Source of the DNA: Candidatus Mailhella excrementigallinarum
Lineage (GTDB): Bacteria; Desulfobacterota; Desulfovibrionia; Desulfovibrionales; Desulfovibrionaceae
Assembly (NCBI GenBank): GCA_944324075.1
Contig: CALUUZ010000014.1
Location: forward strand, 18,484-82,483
Direction of reading: 5' to 3'
DNA: 64,000 nt
Shown here: positions 9,013 to 16,645 of the stretch, piece after piece
Position numbering within the stretch: position 1 is the stretch's first letter
Layout: each line of letters opens with the position of its first letter
The notes under the pieces: generated by a model
Told to the model about the DNA's origin: nothing
Database searches by the model: none
Seen by the model: the letters and a program-made list of their open reading frames with translations, nothing else
Program-made: the position numbers and the translations under genes

Positions 9013-9641
9013 TCGGGGACGCCGCCCGGCCCGGCCCGGACTGGGATGATGTCCTTGCCCGGCACCTGCCGCCCGGGCACATCGCCCGTCTGCGCGATGC
9101 CCGCGTGGGCATCGCGGGCGCGGGAGGGCTGGGTTCCAACTGCGCCATGCTGCTCGTCCGCTCCGGCATCCGCCGTCTGCGCATCGCGGACCCGGACGTG
9201 GTGGATCTCTCCAACCTCAACCGTCAGTTCTTCTTCCCCGGCCAGGTGGGACGGGCCAAGGTCGACGCGCTGGCGGAAAACCTGCGCGCGCTCAACCCCA
9301 TGCTGGAACTCGAGCTGATCCGGGAACGGCTGGACGGCCCCGCGGCCGGAGCCTTTTTCACCGGCTGCGACATCGTGGCGGAGGCAGTGGACAGCGCCGC
9401 GGCCAAGCAGGAGCTTGTCCATGCCCTGCTTGCAGCCGGTCACGGCGTCGTCGCCGCCTCGGGCATGGGAGGATGGGGCGGGGACATGAGCCGCCGCGTC
9501 CTCGGCCGTCTTACCGTAGTCGGGGATTTTGCGGCGGAAGTCGGCCCCGGCAGGCCCGCCCTCGCCCCCCGCGTGATGATGGCCGCCGCCATGCAGGCCG
9601 ACGAGATCATCCGCCGGATTCTGGAGGGGGAAGAGAAGTGA
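9009..9641 (+). CDS. thiF: ThiS adenylyltransferase ThiF
   Basis: This 210-aa E1-like enzyme activates the ThiS C-terminus with ATP. It has the Rossmann loop VGIAGAGGLGSNCA (residues 33-46), the catalytic RxxxR-type region NLNRQFFFPGQVG, the DIVAEAVDSA strand and a short C-terminus without the zinc-binding CxxC pairs of E. coli ThiF. It belongs to the short ThiF class common in anaerobes with ThiH. The start overlaps the thiH stop by four bases (ATGA), so the two are coupled. Confidence 0.92.
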   Translation: MIGDAARPGPDWDDVLARHLPPGHIARLRDARVGIAGAGGLGSNCAMLLVRSGIRRLRIADPDVVDLSNLNRQFFFPGQVGRAKVDALAENLRALNPMLELELIRERLDGPAAGAFFTGCDIVAEAVDSAAAKQELVHALLAAGHGVVAASGMGGWGGDMSRRVLGRLTVVGDFAAEVGPGRPALAPRVMMAAAMQADEIIRRILEGEEK

Positions 9642-9660
9642 GAGCAAGACGTTGAAGTAG

Positions 9661-9686
9661 AAAAAAAAGAGAGAGAGAGAGAGAGA
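9661..9686. repeat. A8-(GA)9 microsatellite
   Basis: Eight A then nine GA units stand 20 bases after the thiF stop. Such simple repeats are rare in this GC-rich DNA. They lie in the gap before the second thiE-like gene and could vary in length, but no reading frame depends on them. Confidence 0.85.
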
Positions 9687-9713
9687 AATGCGGGGGATAA
9701 CAGGTTCCCTGGG

Positions 9714-9936
9714 TCAGACGGCGGCAACGAACGTTGCCGCAAGAGTGCCCATGTTCCACATGGGCGGAAGCGTCCTTTGTTCCCCGGCCGGCTACGCTTC
9801 GTCTCGCGCGGCTGCGCCGCTCTCGACCGCACTTCGCGCGACATCTGGCCGCTCCTCGTCCCCCCTCCATGCCGCCTTCCGGGCGCAGCGGGGGCTCGTC
9901 GCTCAAAGCTCGCTACGCGCGCTGCTCCGCAGGTTA
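9714..9936. repeat. Family II repeat, full-length copy
   Basis: It starts with GGCAACGAACGTTGCC, has a second palindrome GCCCATGTTCCACATGGGC, and continues with CGGCTACGCTTCGTCTCGCG, GCGACATCTGGCC and CCCCCCTCCATGCCGCC, ending GCTCGCTACGCGCGCTGC. The same blocks occur in opposite orientation at 21106-21336 and 23462-23760. It fills most of the 330 bp between thiF and the second thiE. Confidence 0.85.
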
Positions 9937-9971
9937 AAGGAGCCAACCATAACCATTGTCAGGGAGTTCTC

Positions 9972-10625
9972 ATGAACGTCACCCGCATCCTGCCCGGCAC
10001 ACGTCCCGACGCGGATATCTATGCCCTTACCGACAGCCGCCTCTCTCTCGGCCGTTCCCTTGAAGAGGTCGCCTCCGCGCTTCTGGGCGCGGGCGTCAGG
10101 ATTCTTCAGTACCGCGAAAAGGAAATGGACGGCGGCGAAATGCTCGAACAGTGCCGCCTGCTGCGCCGTCTCACCCGCGACGCCTCCGCCTGCCTCATCA
10201 TCGACGATCATATCGATATCGCCCTGCTCTGCGGAGCAGACGGCGTGCATGTCGGCCAGACGGACATCCCCGTCCCCGACGTGCGCGCTCTTGTCGGCCC
10301 TGACATGATCATCGGACTCTCCACCCATTCCCCGGATCAGGCCCGCGCCGCCGCGGCCGCGGGCGCGGACTACATCGGCGTGGGGCCGATTTTCGCCACG
10401 CGGACGAAAAGGAACGTCTGCGCTCCGGTTACCCTGGACTATCTGGACTGGGTGGCCGGCAACATCAGCCTGCCCTTTGTCGCCATCGGCGGCATCAAGG
10501 AGCATAACATCGCGGAAGTGGCCCGCCACGGCGCGAAATGCTGCGCGCTTGTTTCCGAACTGGTGGGCGCGCCCGACATCGCGGCCAGAGTCGCCGCCGT
10601 GCGCGCGGCCATGCACGGCGCATGA
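9972..10625 (+). CDS. Second ThiE-family protein (thiamine-phosphate synthase or TenI-like)
   Basis: ATG 9972 (217 aa) has AGGGAG upstream; longer frames to the left are repeat DNA. The fold is ThiE-like: YALTDSRLSLGR, QYREKE, GVHVGQTDIP, YIGVGPIFATRTKR and VAIGGIKEHN. It differs from the first copy: the usual NDR/NDD is IDDHIDIA, and the segment after TKR (NVCAPVTL) lacks the usual acidic residue. It closes the riboswitch-controlled thiSGHF row, so it may couple the ThiG product to HMP-PP, or act as a thiazole tautomerase like Bacillus TenI, which also sits beside thiSGF. I lean to thiamine-phosphate synthase because the pyrophosphate-loop residues look complete. Confidence 0.85.
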   Translation: MNVTRILPGTRPDADIYALTDSRLSLGRSLEEVASALLGAGVRILQYREKEMDGGEMLEQCRLLRRLTRDASACLIIDDHIDIALLCGADGVHVGQTDIPVPDVRALVGPDMIIGLSTHSPDQARAAAAAGADYIGVGPIFATRTKRNVCAPVTLDYLDWVAGNISLPFVAIGGIKEHNIAEVARHGAKCCALVSELVGAPDIAARVAAVRAAMHGA

Positions 10626-10631
10626 CGCGGA

Positions 10632-10666
10632 CGCCCCGGCCTTCCGCAACATGGAAGGCCGGGGCG
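10632..10666 (+). terminator. Hairpin after the thiSGHF-thiE2 operon
   Basis: CGCCCCGGCCTTCC and GGAAGGCCGGGGCG form a perfect 14-bp stem with a 7-base loop seven bases past the stop. There is no T-run, so it may be a Rho-assisted end or an mRNA 3' stabiliser. Confidence 0.6.
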
Positions 10667-10706
10667 CCGCAAGGGCCGGAGGTTCCGTGGAATACGGCCC
10701 GCCCCG

Positions 10707-10873
10707 GAGCGTTTTGCTCTCGAAGGTATCTGCCGCCGGAGACCCTGTGTTCCGGCCCGCAGGTTTCACGCTTCCGCCGGAGCGGCCGCAAGTGAATTGC
10801 GGCTGTCCGGCGTCGCGGTTTCAGTCTCGCCCTGCCCGGCTGAAGCAGAGCATTTCATGAGCGAAATGCCCTA
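10707..10873. repeat. Family I element abutting the porin stop codon
   Basis: The left end is GAGCGTTTTGCTCTCGAA. The interior has GTGTTCCGGCCCGCAGG and GCCGCAAGTGAATTGCGGC. The right end is the hairpin GAGCATTTCATGAGCGAAAT followed by GCCCTA. The last CTA (10871-10873) is, read on the minus strand, the TAG stop of the porin gene. Confidence 0.85.
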
Positions 10874-12250
10874 GAACGCATAGGTGAAGTTCACCGTTCC
10901 CCGGAAGCCGTTATCATAGTCCGAACCCCAGACGTCCTTGTCGAAATCCGTCACCAGATAGGCCAGCAGCAGATTGGCGGTCAGATTCTGATACAGCTTG
11001 TAGCTGCTCAGGAAGTCCACTTCCCACGCGGAATCGCTGGTGGTCATGTACGTTGCGGGATTGGCGAGATCCCCCATCATGGCCCTCCGATCGCCGTTGG
11101 TGATCCGGTTGGTGTTGTTGGTGCCCTGGAAGTAGGACACCGACAGCGCATGGGTGAGGTCTTCCACAAAGCTGACGTCCTTCACGCCAAGCTGCACGCC
11201 CCATGTGCCGGCAGGGTTGCAGTTGTCGATGGTCGCGCCCAGCAGGTCGTTGCCGTCGAAATAGATGCCGGATGCGTCAAAGGCTCCGGCATTGTCCACG
11301 GACAGCATGCGTCCGCTCTTCCGGGAGTCCGCGTCATCGCCGGAGGCGTACCAGCCCTTCAGGAAGGGCGTGACGGCGTCGGCCTTCATCTCCGCGCCGA
11401 GGGCGGCGTACCAGCCCCTGCGTTCGGCGTCGCCGTTCGCGTCATTGCCGCTGTAAATGAAGTCGCCCGTAATCGTGAAGGGATCAAACAGGGCCAGTTC
11501 GCCGCCGATGCCGGCCCAGTACACGGTGGTGCGGGCCTCATCCGCCGCGCCGTATCCCATCATGTCCAGACTTCCGGGAGCCTTGACGCCGTCTCCGTTG
11601 CCGTGCAGCCCGATCATGCCCCAGGGCGTGACCCGGAAGCCTTCCGAAACCACGTCCACGGCCAGATAGGCGAGATCCACGCTGTTATGGGCATGATGCT
11701 CCACACCCCACTTGTTCAGGTCGGCGGCGGGACGCAGCCAGCCGACGGTCAGGCCGGTCATTTCGCTGAACGGAATGCTTACCATGATGCCGTCGCTGAC
11801 ATCGTCAAGCACGGGGGAGCCGAAGGTATAGGACGGCGTGGACACCACCTGGCGGCCCATGCGCACCTGCACGTCAGTGGAGGGAATCAGCCAGTCCAGA
11901 TAGGCCAGACGCGCGGTCACTTCGTTGCCCGGACCGCCCACGCCGTTCTGTCCCCAGTAATAGTAGTTGGCGTTGTCGCCCGCGGTGGCCTGGAGCTGCA
12001 CGCGGCCGGAGAGGTATTCGCTCGCCGCCAGATCAAAATTGATGCGGACGCGCTGGGCCGCATTGAAGGTTCCCCGGGAGCCGTCCCGGGCATCGCGGTG
12101 CTTGTTGAGGGCATCCCTGCCGAACAGGTTGTCGACAAAGGTGAAGGAAGCCAGCCATTCGCCGGAAACCTTCACATCCACGGCGGAAGCGCTGTCGGCG
12201 GCGGAGAGGATCATCCCGCCGGCCAGAAGAAGAGTAACGAGCTTTTTCAT
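10871..12250 (-). CDS. Outer membrane homotrimeric porin (copy 1)
   Basis: Starting at ATG 12250 (459 aa, AAGGA upstream), the product has a signal peptide MKKLVTLLLAGGMILSAADS cleaved after ASA. It then alternates amphipathic beta strands (YLAYLDWLI-type, VRMGRQVVSTPSYTFGSPV, AYWAGIGGELALFDPF-like) and ends in Phe (NFTYAF), the outer-membrane assembly signal. This is the Desulfovibrionaceae homotrimeric porin type, a non-specific diffusion channel. It is closely similar along its whole length to the porin at 58238: both have KVSGEW near the start, FTITGDFIYSGNDA-like strands and the same C-terminal block. The longer frame upstream of 12250 is repeat and promoter DNA. Its TAG stop lies in the terminus of a family I repeat. 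Confidence 0.93.
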   Translation of the reverse strand: MKKLVTLLLAGGMILSAADSASAVDVKVSGEWLASFTFVDNLFGRDALNKHRDARDGSRGTFNAAQRVRINFDLAASEYLSGRVQLQATAGDNANYYYWGQNGVGGPGNEVTARLAYLDWLIPSTDVQVRMGRQVVSTPSYTFGSPVLDDVSDGIMVSIPFSEMTGLTVGWLRPAADLNKWGVEHHAHNSVDLAYLAVDVVSEGFRVTPWGMIGLHGNGDGVKAPGSLDMMGYGAADEARTTVYWAGIGGELALFDPFTITGDFIYSGNDANGDAERRGWYAALGAEMKADAVTPFLKGWYASGDDADSRKSGRMLSVDNAGAFDASGIYFDGNDLLGATIDNCNPAGTWGVQLGVKDVSFVEDLTHALSVSYFQGTNNTNRITNGDRRAMMGDLANPATYMTTSDSAWEVDFLSSYKLYQNLTANLLLAYLVTDFDKDVWGSDYDNGFRGTVNFTYAF

Positions 12251-12375
12251 GACGCCACATCCTTGAAGGAGAGTTTTTGCTGACGCCCCGCGCGAAATGC
12301 GCGCGGCGCATACCCTGACCATGCTTCTACTCTCCGCCGGATGATGGGCATATGATATTGTGATGATTTTATTTT

Positions 12376-12500
12376 CAGGCTCTGTCATGGAATGGTGCCG
12401 AACATGTCCCTGACGGGCTGCCTTGCGGCAATGAACATTGCCGCCTGTGCCGGAGCAAAACGATACGCCCCGCGCAACGCTGTCAACTCCATTCCATGCC
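12376..12500. repeat. Dispersed repeat overlapping the 3' end of the RluA-type gene
   Basis: It contains GCTCTGTCATGGAATGG, TGCGGCAATGAACATTGCCGC and GCTCCGGCACAGGC (read on the minus strand), related to segments near 560-660 and 63600-63690. The last codons of the pseudouridine synthase gene (to 12483) fall inside it. Confidence 0.65.
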
Positions 12501-13445
12501 AGAGCCTGTTTTTGCAAGCCACGCTTCCCCGGCGCGGCGGGCTTCCCCGCCCAGCGTCTCCAGCCAGTCCGGCAGGCAGGACGCGGCGAAGCCCGGCAGC
12601 TCGATCCTCCCGTGGTGCAGGAAAAAACGCTCTTCCGCCGCGGGGCGGCCTTCCGCGCCGTAACGCGCGTCGCCCAGCAGGGGATGCCCCAGCGAGGCGG
12701 CATGAGCCCGGATCTGATGCCGCGCGCCCTTGAGGATCAGGCATCCGGCCAGCGTGGCTTCCCCGGCAGGCTCCGCGATATCCCGCAGCCGATCGGGAGC
12801 GAGGTGCGCCAGCGGCACAATCAGGGTATGTCGGCGGTGATCGGGATGTTCCGCCATTTCCGCCAGCACCCGTTCCCTCCCCTTCAGGATCAGGCGCAGC
12901 TTCACCAGCCGTTCGCCTTCCAGCCTTCCCTGAAGCAGAGCCAGATAATGCTTGCGGGTCAGTCCGCCGTCCTGCGCCTCCTTCCAGCGCCTTTCCCCTT
13001 CCGCGTCCAGCGCCGCCATGACGATGCCCGAAGTCGCGCAGTCCAGCCGGTTCAGCAGGCGGGCGCACCCCGGAAGCCCCGCCAGCAGAGCCTCCAGACT
13101 GGTTCCGGGCTTTCCCGCCAGAGCCTCGCTGTGCATTCCGGCGGGCTTGAACAGCGCGGCCAGCCCGCCCGCCTCCGCTTTCTCCGGGGTCAGCACATGC
13201 GCCGCGGCGCGGGACAGGAATGTCTCGTCGCCGTCCTCCTCCGGCGCGGCCAGCGTCAGCACATCGCCGGGCCGGGTTCTGTAGGCGGCGGGGCGCGCCC
13301 TGCCGTTGACCAGCGCCCGCCCGAGCCCGCACGCGCGGCGTCTGCCGCGCAGTCCCGCGCCCGGCAGAAGCTCCGCCAGCGCCGCGTCCAGTCTCCTGCC
13401 GGCGTCACCTTCATCAACCACAATGCTCAGAGGCTCATCCGCCAT
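12483..13445 (-). CDS. RluA-family 23S rRNA/tRNA pseudouridine synthase
   Basis: The start at 13445 is set by a strong GGAGGA site and the 320-aa length. An S4-like N-terminal segment (VVDEGDAGRRLDAALAELLP) is followed by the catalytic domain. LLNRLDCATSG carries the catalytic Asp of the R-L-D motif (His/Asn variant N-R-L-D), and LILKGARHQIRAHAASLGHP plus GDARYGA are the RluA-type signatures. It isomerises specific uridines in rRNA or tRNA; which site cannot be told. The C-terminus (TGSGMEWS) runs into a dispersed repeat, so the final residues may have been replaced by repeat sequence. It is divergent from modC, with only a short shared promoter gap. Confidence 0.88.
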   Translation of the reverse strand: MADEPLSIVVDEGDAGRRLDAALAELLPGAGLRGRRRACGLGRALVNGRARPAAYRTRPGDVLTLAAPEEDGDETFLSRAAAHVLTPEKAEAGGLAALFKPAGMHSEALAGKPGTSLEALLAGLPGCARLLNRLDCATSGIVMAALDAEGERRWKEAQDGGLTRKHYLALLQGRLEGERLVKLRLILKGRERVLAEMAEHPDHRRHTLIVPLAHLAPDRLRDIAEPAGEATLAGCLILKGARHQIRAHAASLGHPLLGDARYGAEGRPAAEERFFLHHGRIELPGFAASCLPDWLETLGGEARRAGEAWLAKTGSGMEWS

Positions 13446-13530
13446 GCGTTCCTCCCGACGGTCACGCTTCCGCTTCAAAGGGTGTCCCGTTTGTCCGTCA
13501 AGCCTACCAACTGCTATGCTGCCTGACAAT

Positions 13531-14313
13531 ATGCTGTCCGTGACCCTGAGCAAACGCCTGGGAGACTTTTCCCTGCACATGGAGTTCCGCCTTGCGGAAC
13601 GCTCCGTCTGCGCGCTGTTCGGCCCTTCCGGTTCCGGCAAGAGCACCCTGATCAACTGCATTGCCGGACTGCTGAAGCCGGACGCGGGGCGCATCGAATG
13701 CGACGGGGATATCTGGTTCGACGCGGAACAGGGCATCCATCTCCCTCCCGAACGGCGCGAAATCGGATACGTCTTTCAGGACGGACGGCTTTTCCCCCAC
13801 CTCCGCGTGCGGGAAAATCTGCTCTTCGGGCAGCGCTTCCGCCCGGGCCGCCCCGGAAACGGCGCAGATCTTTCCCTTGAGGATGCCGTCGAACTGCTGG
13901 GCATCGCCCATCTGCTGCGGCGCATGCCCGCCACGCTCTCCGGCGGCGAGAAACAGCGCGTGGCCATAGGGCGCGCCCTGCTCCGCCGCCCCCGCCTGCT
14001 GCTCATGGACGAGCCTCTGGCGGCGCTTGATCCTTCCCGGCGCGCCGAACTCATGGAGTACATCGCCCGCATCCCGGACGCATGGAACGTCCCGATTCTC
14101 CATGTCACCCACTCCGTGGAAGAGGCCCTGCGCCTCGCCCCGTCCACCCTGCTCATCCGGAACGGAAGGGCGGAAGCCTTCGGCCCCACGCGCGATGTCC
14201 TGCAAAAGGCCGGGGCGCCCTCTCCGTTCCTCCATCACCCTTCTTCCCCGACAGGAGACTGCCATGCTTCGATCCGTACGGAAAATCCTCATGCGCACCG
14301 CCTTTCCGCGTAA
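13531..14313 (+). CDS. modC: Molybdate/tungstate ABC transporter ATP-binding protein ModC
   Basis: I choose ATG 13531 because the family begins at MLSVTLSKRLGDF; ATG 13516 is possible, and neither has an obvious ribosome site. The 260-aa ATPase has Walker A GPSGSGKST, the ModC-like IHLPPERREIGYVFQDGRLF Q-loop region, signature LSGGEKQR, Walker B LLLMDEPLAALD and the H-loop LHVTHS. It lacks the C-terminal MOP molybdate-binding domain of E. coli ModC, ending soon after the NBD. It powers import through ModB. Its last 50 bases overlap modA, so translation is coupled. The order C-A-B is unusual; A-B-C is the common one. Confidence 0.88.
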   Translation: MLSVTLSKRLGDFSLHMEFRLAERSVCALFGPSGSGKSTLINCIAGLLKPDAGRIECDGDIWFDAEQGIHLPPERREIGYVFQDGRLFPHLRVRENLLFGQRFRPGRPGNGADLSLEDAVELLGIAHLLRRMPATLSGGEKQRVAIGRALLRRPRLLLMDEPLAALDPSRRAELMEYIARIPDAWNVPILHVTHSVEEALRLAPSTLLIRNGRAEAFGPTRDVLQKAGAPSPFLHHPSSPTGDCHASIRTENPHAHRLSA

Positions 14314-15040
14314 CTTCGCCGTCCTTGCCGCCGCGCTGCTCTGCTCCGCCGCCCTCGCGGTCTCCGCCGGGGCCGAACCGCCCGCCGTGACCACCGGACT
14401 GGGCTACAAGCCCATGGTGCAGGAGCTGTGCGCGCTTTACGCGCAGAAAAGCGGACAGAAGCCCGTGGAAATGTATAACGGCAACATCGGGCAGATGCTT
14501 GAGCAGATCAGGGCGGGCAGCGGCGCTTCCGTCGTGGTGTCCGACAGGGCCACGCTGGAGAGTTCGAACGTGGCCTTTGCCGAATTCCGTCCGCTGGGTC
14601 GGGCTGTCCTCATGCTGGCATGGAAAAAGGGCGTGGACATCAGGGACCCCGCCGATCTGAAAAAGCCGGAAATCGGGAGCATCGGCTACCCGGACGCCAA
14701 AGCCGCCATCTACGGCAAGGCGGCTGTGGCCTTCATGAAGGGCAACGGCCTGTATGAAGAACTTCAGCCCAGGCTGACCATGTTCTCCACCGTGCCGCAG
14801 GTCTTTTCCTATCTTGTGTCCGGCAACCTCGACGCGGCCTTTGTCAATGAGGCGCTGATCAGGAAGCAGGGCGGCAAGATCGGCGGCTGGATGGAGCTGG
14901 ACAAGGGTTATGAACCGCTGTTCCTCGTGGCGGGTGTGGTCAGGGGCCATGAGAACGACCCGGACGTCAAGGCGTTCCTCGACTTTTTGGGGTCGCCGGA
15001 AGCGAAGGCCGTCTGCGTGAAGAACAACCTGCGGCCGTAG
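14264..15040 (+). CDS. modA: Periplasmic molybdate/tungstate-binding protein ModA-like
   Basis: ATG 14264 has ACAGGAGA upstream and gives 258 aa. The signal peptide (AVLAAALLCSAALAVSAGA) ends near residue 37. The mature part is a two-lobed binding protein with EMYNGNIGQMLEQIRAGSGASVVVSDRA, close to the ModA pattern that places Ser residues around the oxyanion, then IGYPDAKAAIYGKAA and FVNEALI. It should bind MoO4 or WO4 and deliver it to ModB. The N-terminal lobe lacks the very conserved FAASL block of E. coli ModA, so substrate preference is open. It overlaps modC and is followed by a 570-bp gap before modB. Confidence 0.82.
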   Translation: MLRSVRKILMRTAFPRNFAVLAAALLCSAALAVSAGAEPPAVTTGLGYKPMVQELCALYAQKSGQKPVEMYNGNIGQMLEQIRAGSGASVVVSDRATLESSNVAFAEFRPLGRAVLMLAWKKGVDIRDPADLKKPEIGSIGYPDAKAAIYGKAAVAFMKGNGLYEELQPRLTMFSTVPQVFSYLVSGNLDAAFVNEALIRKQGGKIGGWMELDKGYEPLFLVAGVVRGHENDPDVKAFLDFLGSPEAKAVCVKNNLRP

Positions 15041-15437
15041 GGGGGGGAGTGCCGGCGGGGCGGCAACGCTGTGATATTACTGAACCTCGGGCGTTTCTGG
15101 CTCGAAGTCCTGCACGATGCATGGAATGCGGAGCACAAGGATCAATTTTCCGCAGTTCCACGGCTTAACCTGCCTGCGCGGTTTCGGAGTCCAAAACGCG
15201 CAGGCCAGGGAAACGCCTCCCCATTGGAGTAAGCACGCGAGAGACGCGGTGAACCGCGAAGCGGGTCAGCCGCGCGGCAAGCGTGCGGACGTTGAACGGG
15301 GAGCGAAGGAAGGTAAGATAAAGCGATACAGGGAGGCCTGCGCGGCAGAAAAGCGGGAAGGGTGCTCCGAGGGGGATTGACAAGGGGGGCCGCCGGGAGG
15401 GCGGAAGAAAAAAAGAGCTGCTCCACCCGAACAGACG
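15041..15437. other. Gap between modA and modB without a clear gene
   Basis: The gap to modB is not a family I or II repeat. A segment beginning GGGAGGGCGGA at about 15395 recurs imperfectly at about 15502, ending each time in ACGATGCTC (near 15436 and 15543). Several short frames exist but none has a convincing ribosome site. The end of it leads into the small cysteine-rich frame described next. Confidence 0.5.
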
Positions 15438-15665
15438 ATGCTCTGCCCTTCGTGTCACACCACTTTCAACCCCGCGTGTTCGCACGCTTCCGTCATCTCG
15501 CCGGGAGGGCGGACAGAAAAAGAGCCATTTCACTCAAACATACGATGCTCCACCTGCGGGATACACTATCCCGTATGGGGGGAGTATCTGACCTTCTGTA
15601 AGGCCCCGCCATGTTCCCACTGGATGAACTCAGCTCGCCGGAAGTCAGCTTCTCTCTGCGCCTGA
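15438..15665 (+). CDS. Possible small zinc-ribbon protein between modA and modB
   Basis: A 75-codon frame starts MLCPSCHTTFNPAC and later has RCSTCGIHYPVWGE and FCKAPPC, so two CxxC pairs spaced like a zinc ribbon. It overlaps the first 55 bases of modB in another frame. The ribosome site is weak (AAAGAGCTG, too distant). The DNA coding the two CxxC pairs is an imperfect direct repeat, but the copies are 106 bp apart and therefore in different frames, which argues for chance as much as for function. If real it would be cytoplasmic. I rate it a candidate only. Confidence 0.35.
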   Translation: MLCPSCHTTFNPACSHASVISPGGRTEKEPFHSNIRCSTCGIHYPVWGEYLTFCKAPPCSHWMNSARRKSASLCA

Positions 15666-16303
15666 CGCTGCGCACCTGCGCGGCCTGTCTTGTCCTTCAC
15701 GCCGTGACCGCCGTGCCGCTGGCGCGCTGGTCAGGTTCCGGCCCGGCCCCGCTGCGCCGTCTGCTCAGCTTTCTGATCACGCTTCCGCTCGTCTTCCCGC
15801 CCATCGCGCTGGGCTTCATGCTGCTGATGTTCTTCGGCCATGAAGGCTGGGGCGGACGGCTGCTGCGGGAAACGGCGGGCGTGAGCCTGGTGTTCTCCCG
15901 GCCGGGCATCATCTTCGCCGCATGGCTGGCCGGGCTGCCTCTGGTGGTCAAGCCCGTGCAGGCCGCGCTGGGCGCGCCCGAACTGAAGCGCCTGGAGGAA
16001 GCCGCCCGGGTCTGCGGAGCGGGACCTCTGGCCGCCTTCCTTCTGGTCACCCTGCCGCTGATCCGGCGGGGCATGGCCGCCGGACTGCTTCTCGGCCTGA
16101 CCAGAGCCCTTGGCGAAGTGGGCATGAGCCTCATGCTCGGCGGAAACATCGCGGGCCGCACCAACACGCTTTCCCTGGAAATCTTCAACTCCGTTTCCAC
16201 CGGGGAATACCGCCGCGCCGCCGCGCTCTGCCTGCTGCTCGGCCTTGTGAGCCTGCTCCTGTACCTTGCGGTGGAACTGTGTCAGAATAAGCGCGGAACG
16301 TGA
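15611..16303 (+). CDS. modB: Molybdate ABC transporter permease ModB
   Basis: This 230-aa inner-membrane protein has five or so hydrophobic segments. The EAA loop is clear (EEAARVCGAGPLAAFLLVTLPLIRRG), followed by LTRALGEVGMSLMLGGNIAGRTNTL, the ModB/CysT hallmark. The start at 15611 has GTAAGGCC upstream. It forms the channel with ModC and receives molybdate from ModA. It lies 570 bp after modA, a long gap for one operon, and 342 bp before modD. Confidence 0.93.
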   Translation: MFPLDELSSPEVSFSLRLTLRTCAACLVLHAVTAVPLARWSGSGPAPLRRLLSFLITLPLVFPPIALGFMLLMFFGHEGWGGRLLRETAGVSLVFSRPGIIFAAWLAGLPLVVKPVQAALGAPELKRLEEAARVCGAGPLAAFLLVTLPLIRRGMAAGLLLGLTRALGEVGMSLMLGGNIAGRTNTLSLEIFNSVSTGEYRRAAALCLLLGLVSLLLYLAVELCQNKRGT

Positions 16304-16645
16304 CGTCTCATGTTTCAAACCACAAGGGAATTTTTGATGAACCGCGGCGCTTGCAGGCAGCACCGATTGGAGCGTCTTGCTCCTGAAAACATCTGCCGGC
16401 CGGGACCCTGTGTTCCGGCCCGCTGGTTTCACGCCGCCTGAGCCATGCGCCGCAAGTGAATTGCGGCGACACTGGAAAAGAGAGGGGCCGACCGGACGGC
16501 GGCCCCGCGGGGCCGTGCCCCCTGCCGGAGAGGGCCTTTCACCGCGCCGGAAGCGCGGCTGCCGCTGAAACCGGGGCGGAAGAACGGCCCCTGATTGCTG
16601 TATCGCCGGAAACTTCAACACAGCCGGACAAAAAGGAGACTTCCC
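16304..16645. repeat. Orphan family III leader plus family I copy before modD
   Basis: A family III leader (TTTCAAACCACAAGGGAATT at 16314-16333) leads to an ATG at 16338, but the frame there dies within a few dozen codons and resembles no protein. A family I copy follows directly: left end GAGCGTCTTGCTCCTGAA at about 16369, then GTGTTCCGGCCCGCTGG and GCCGCAAGTGAATTGCGGC, fading out near 16560. No gene is supported. Confidence 0.7.

Noticed and set aside
15041..15437. Small frames between modA and modB upstream of 15438
   Set aside because: No ribosome site, no conserved motif and heavy Arg/Gly composition; kept as an unexplained gap.
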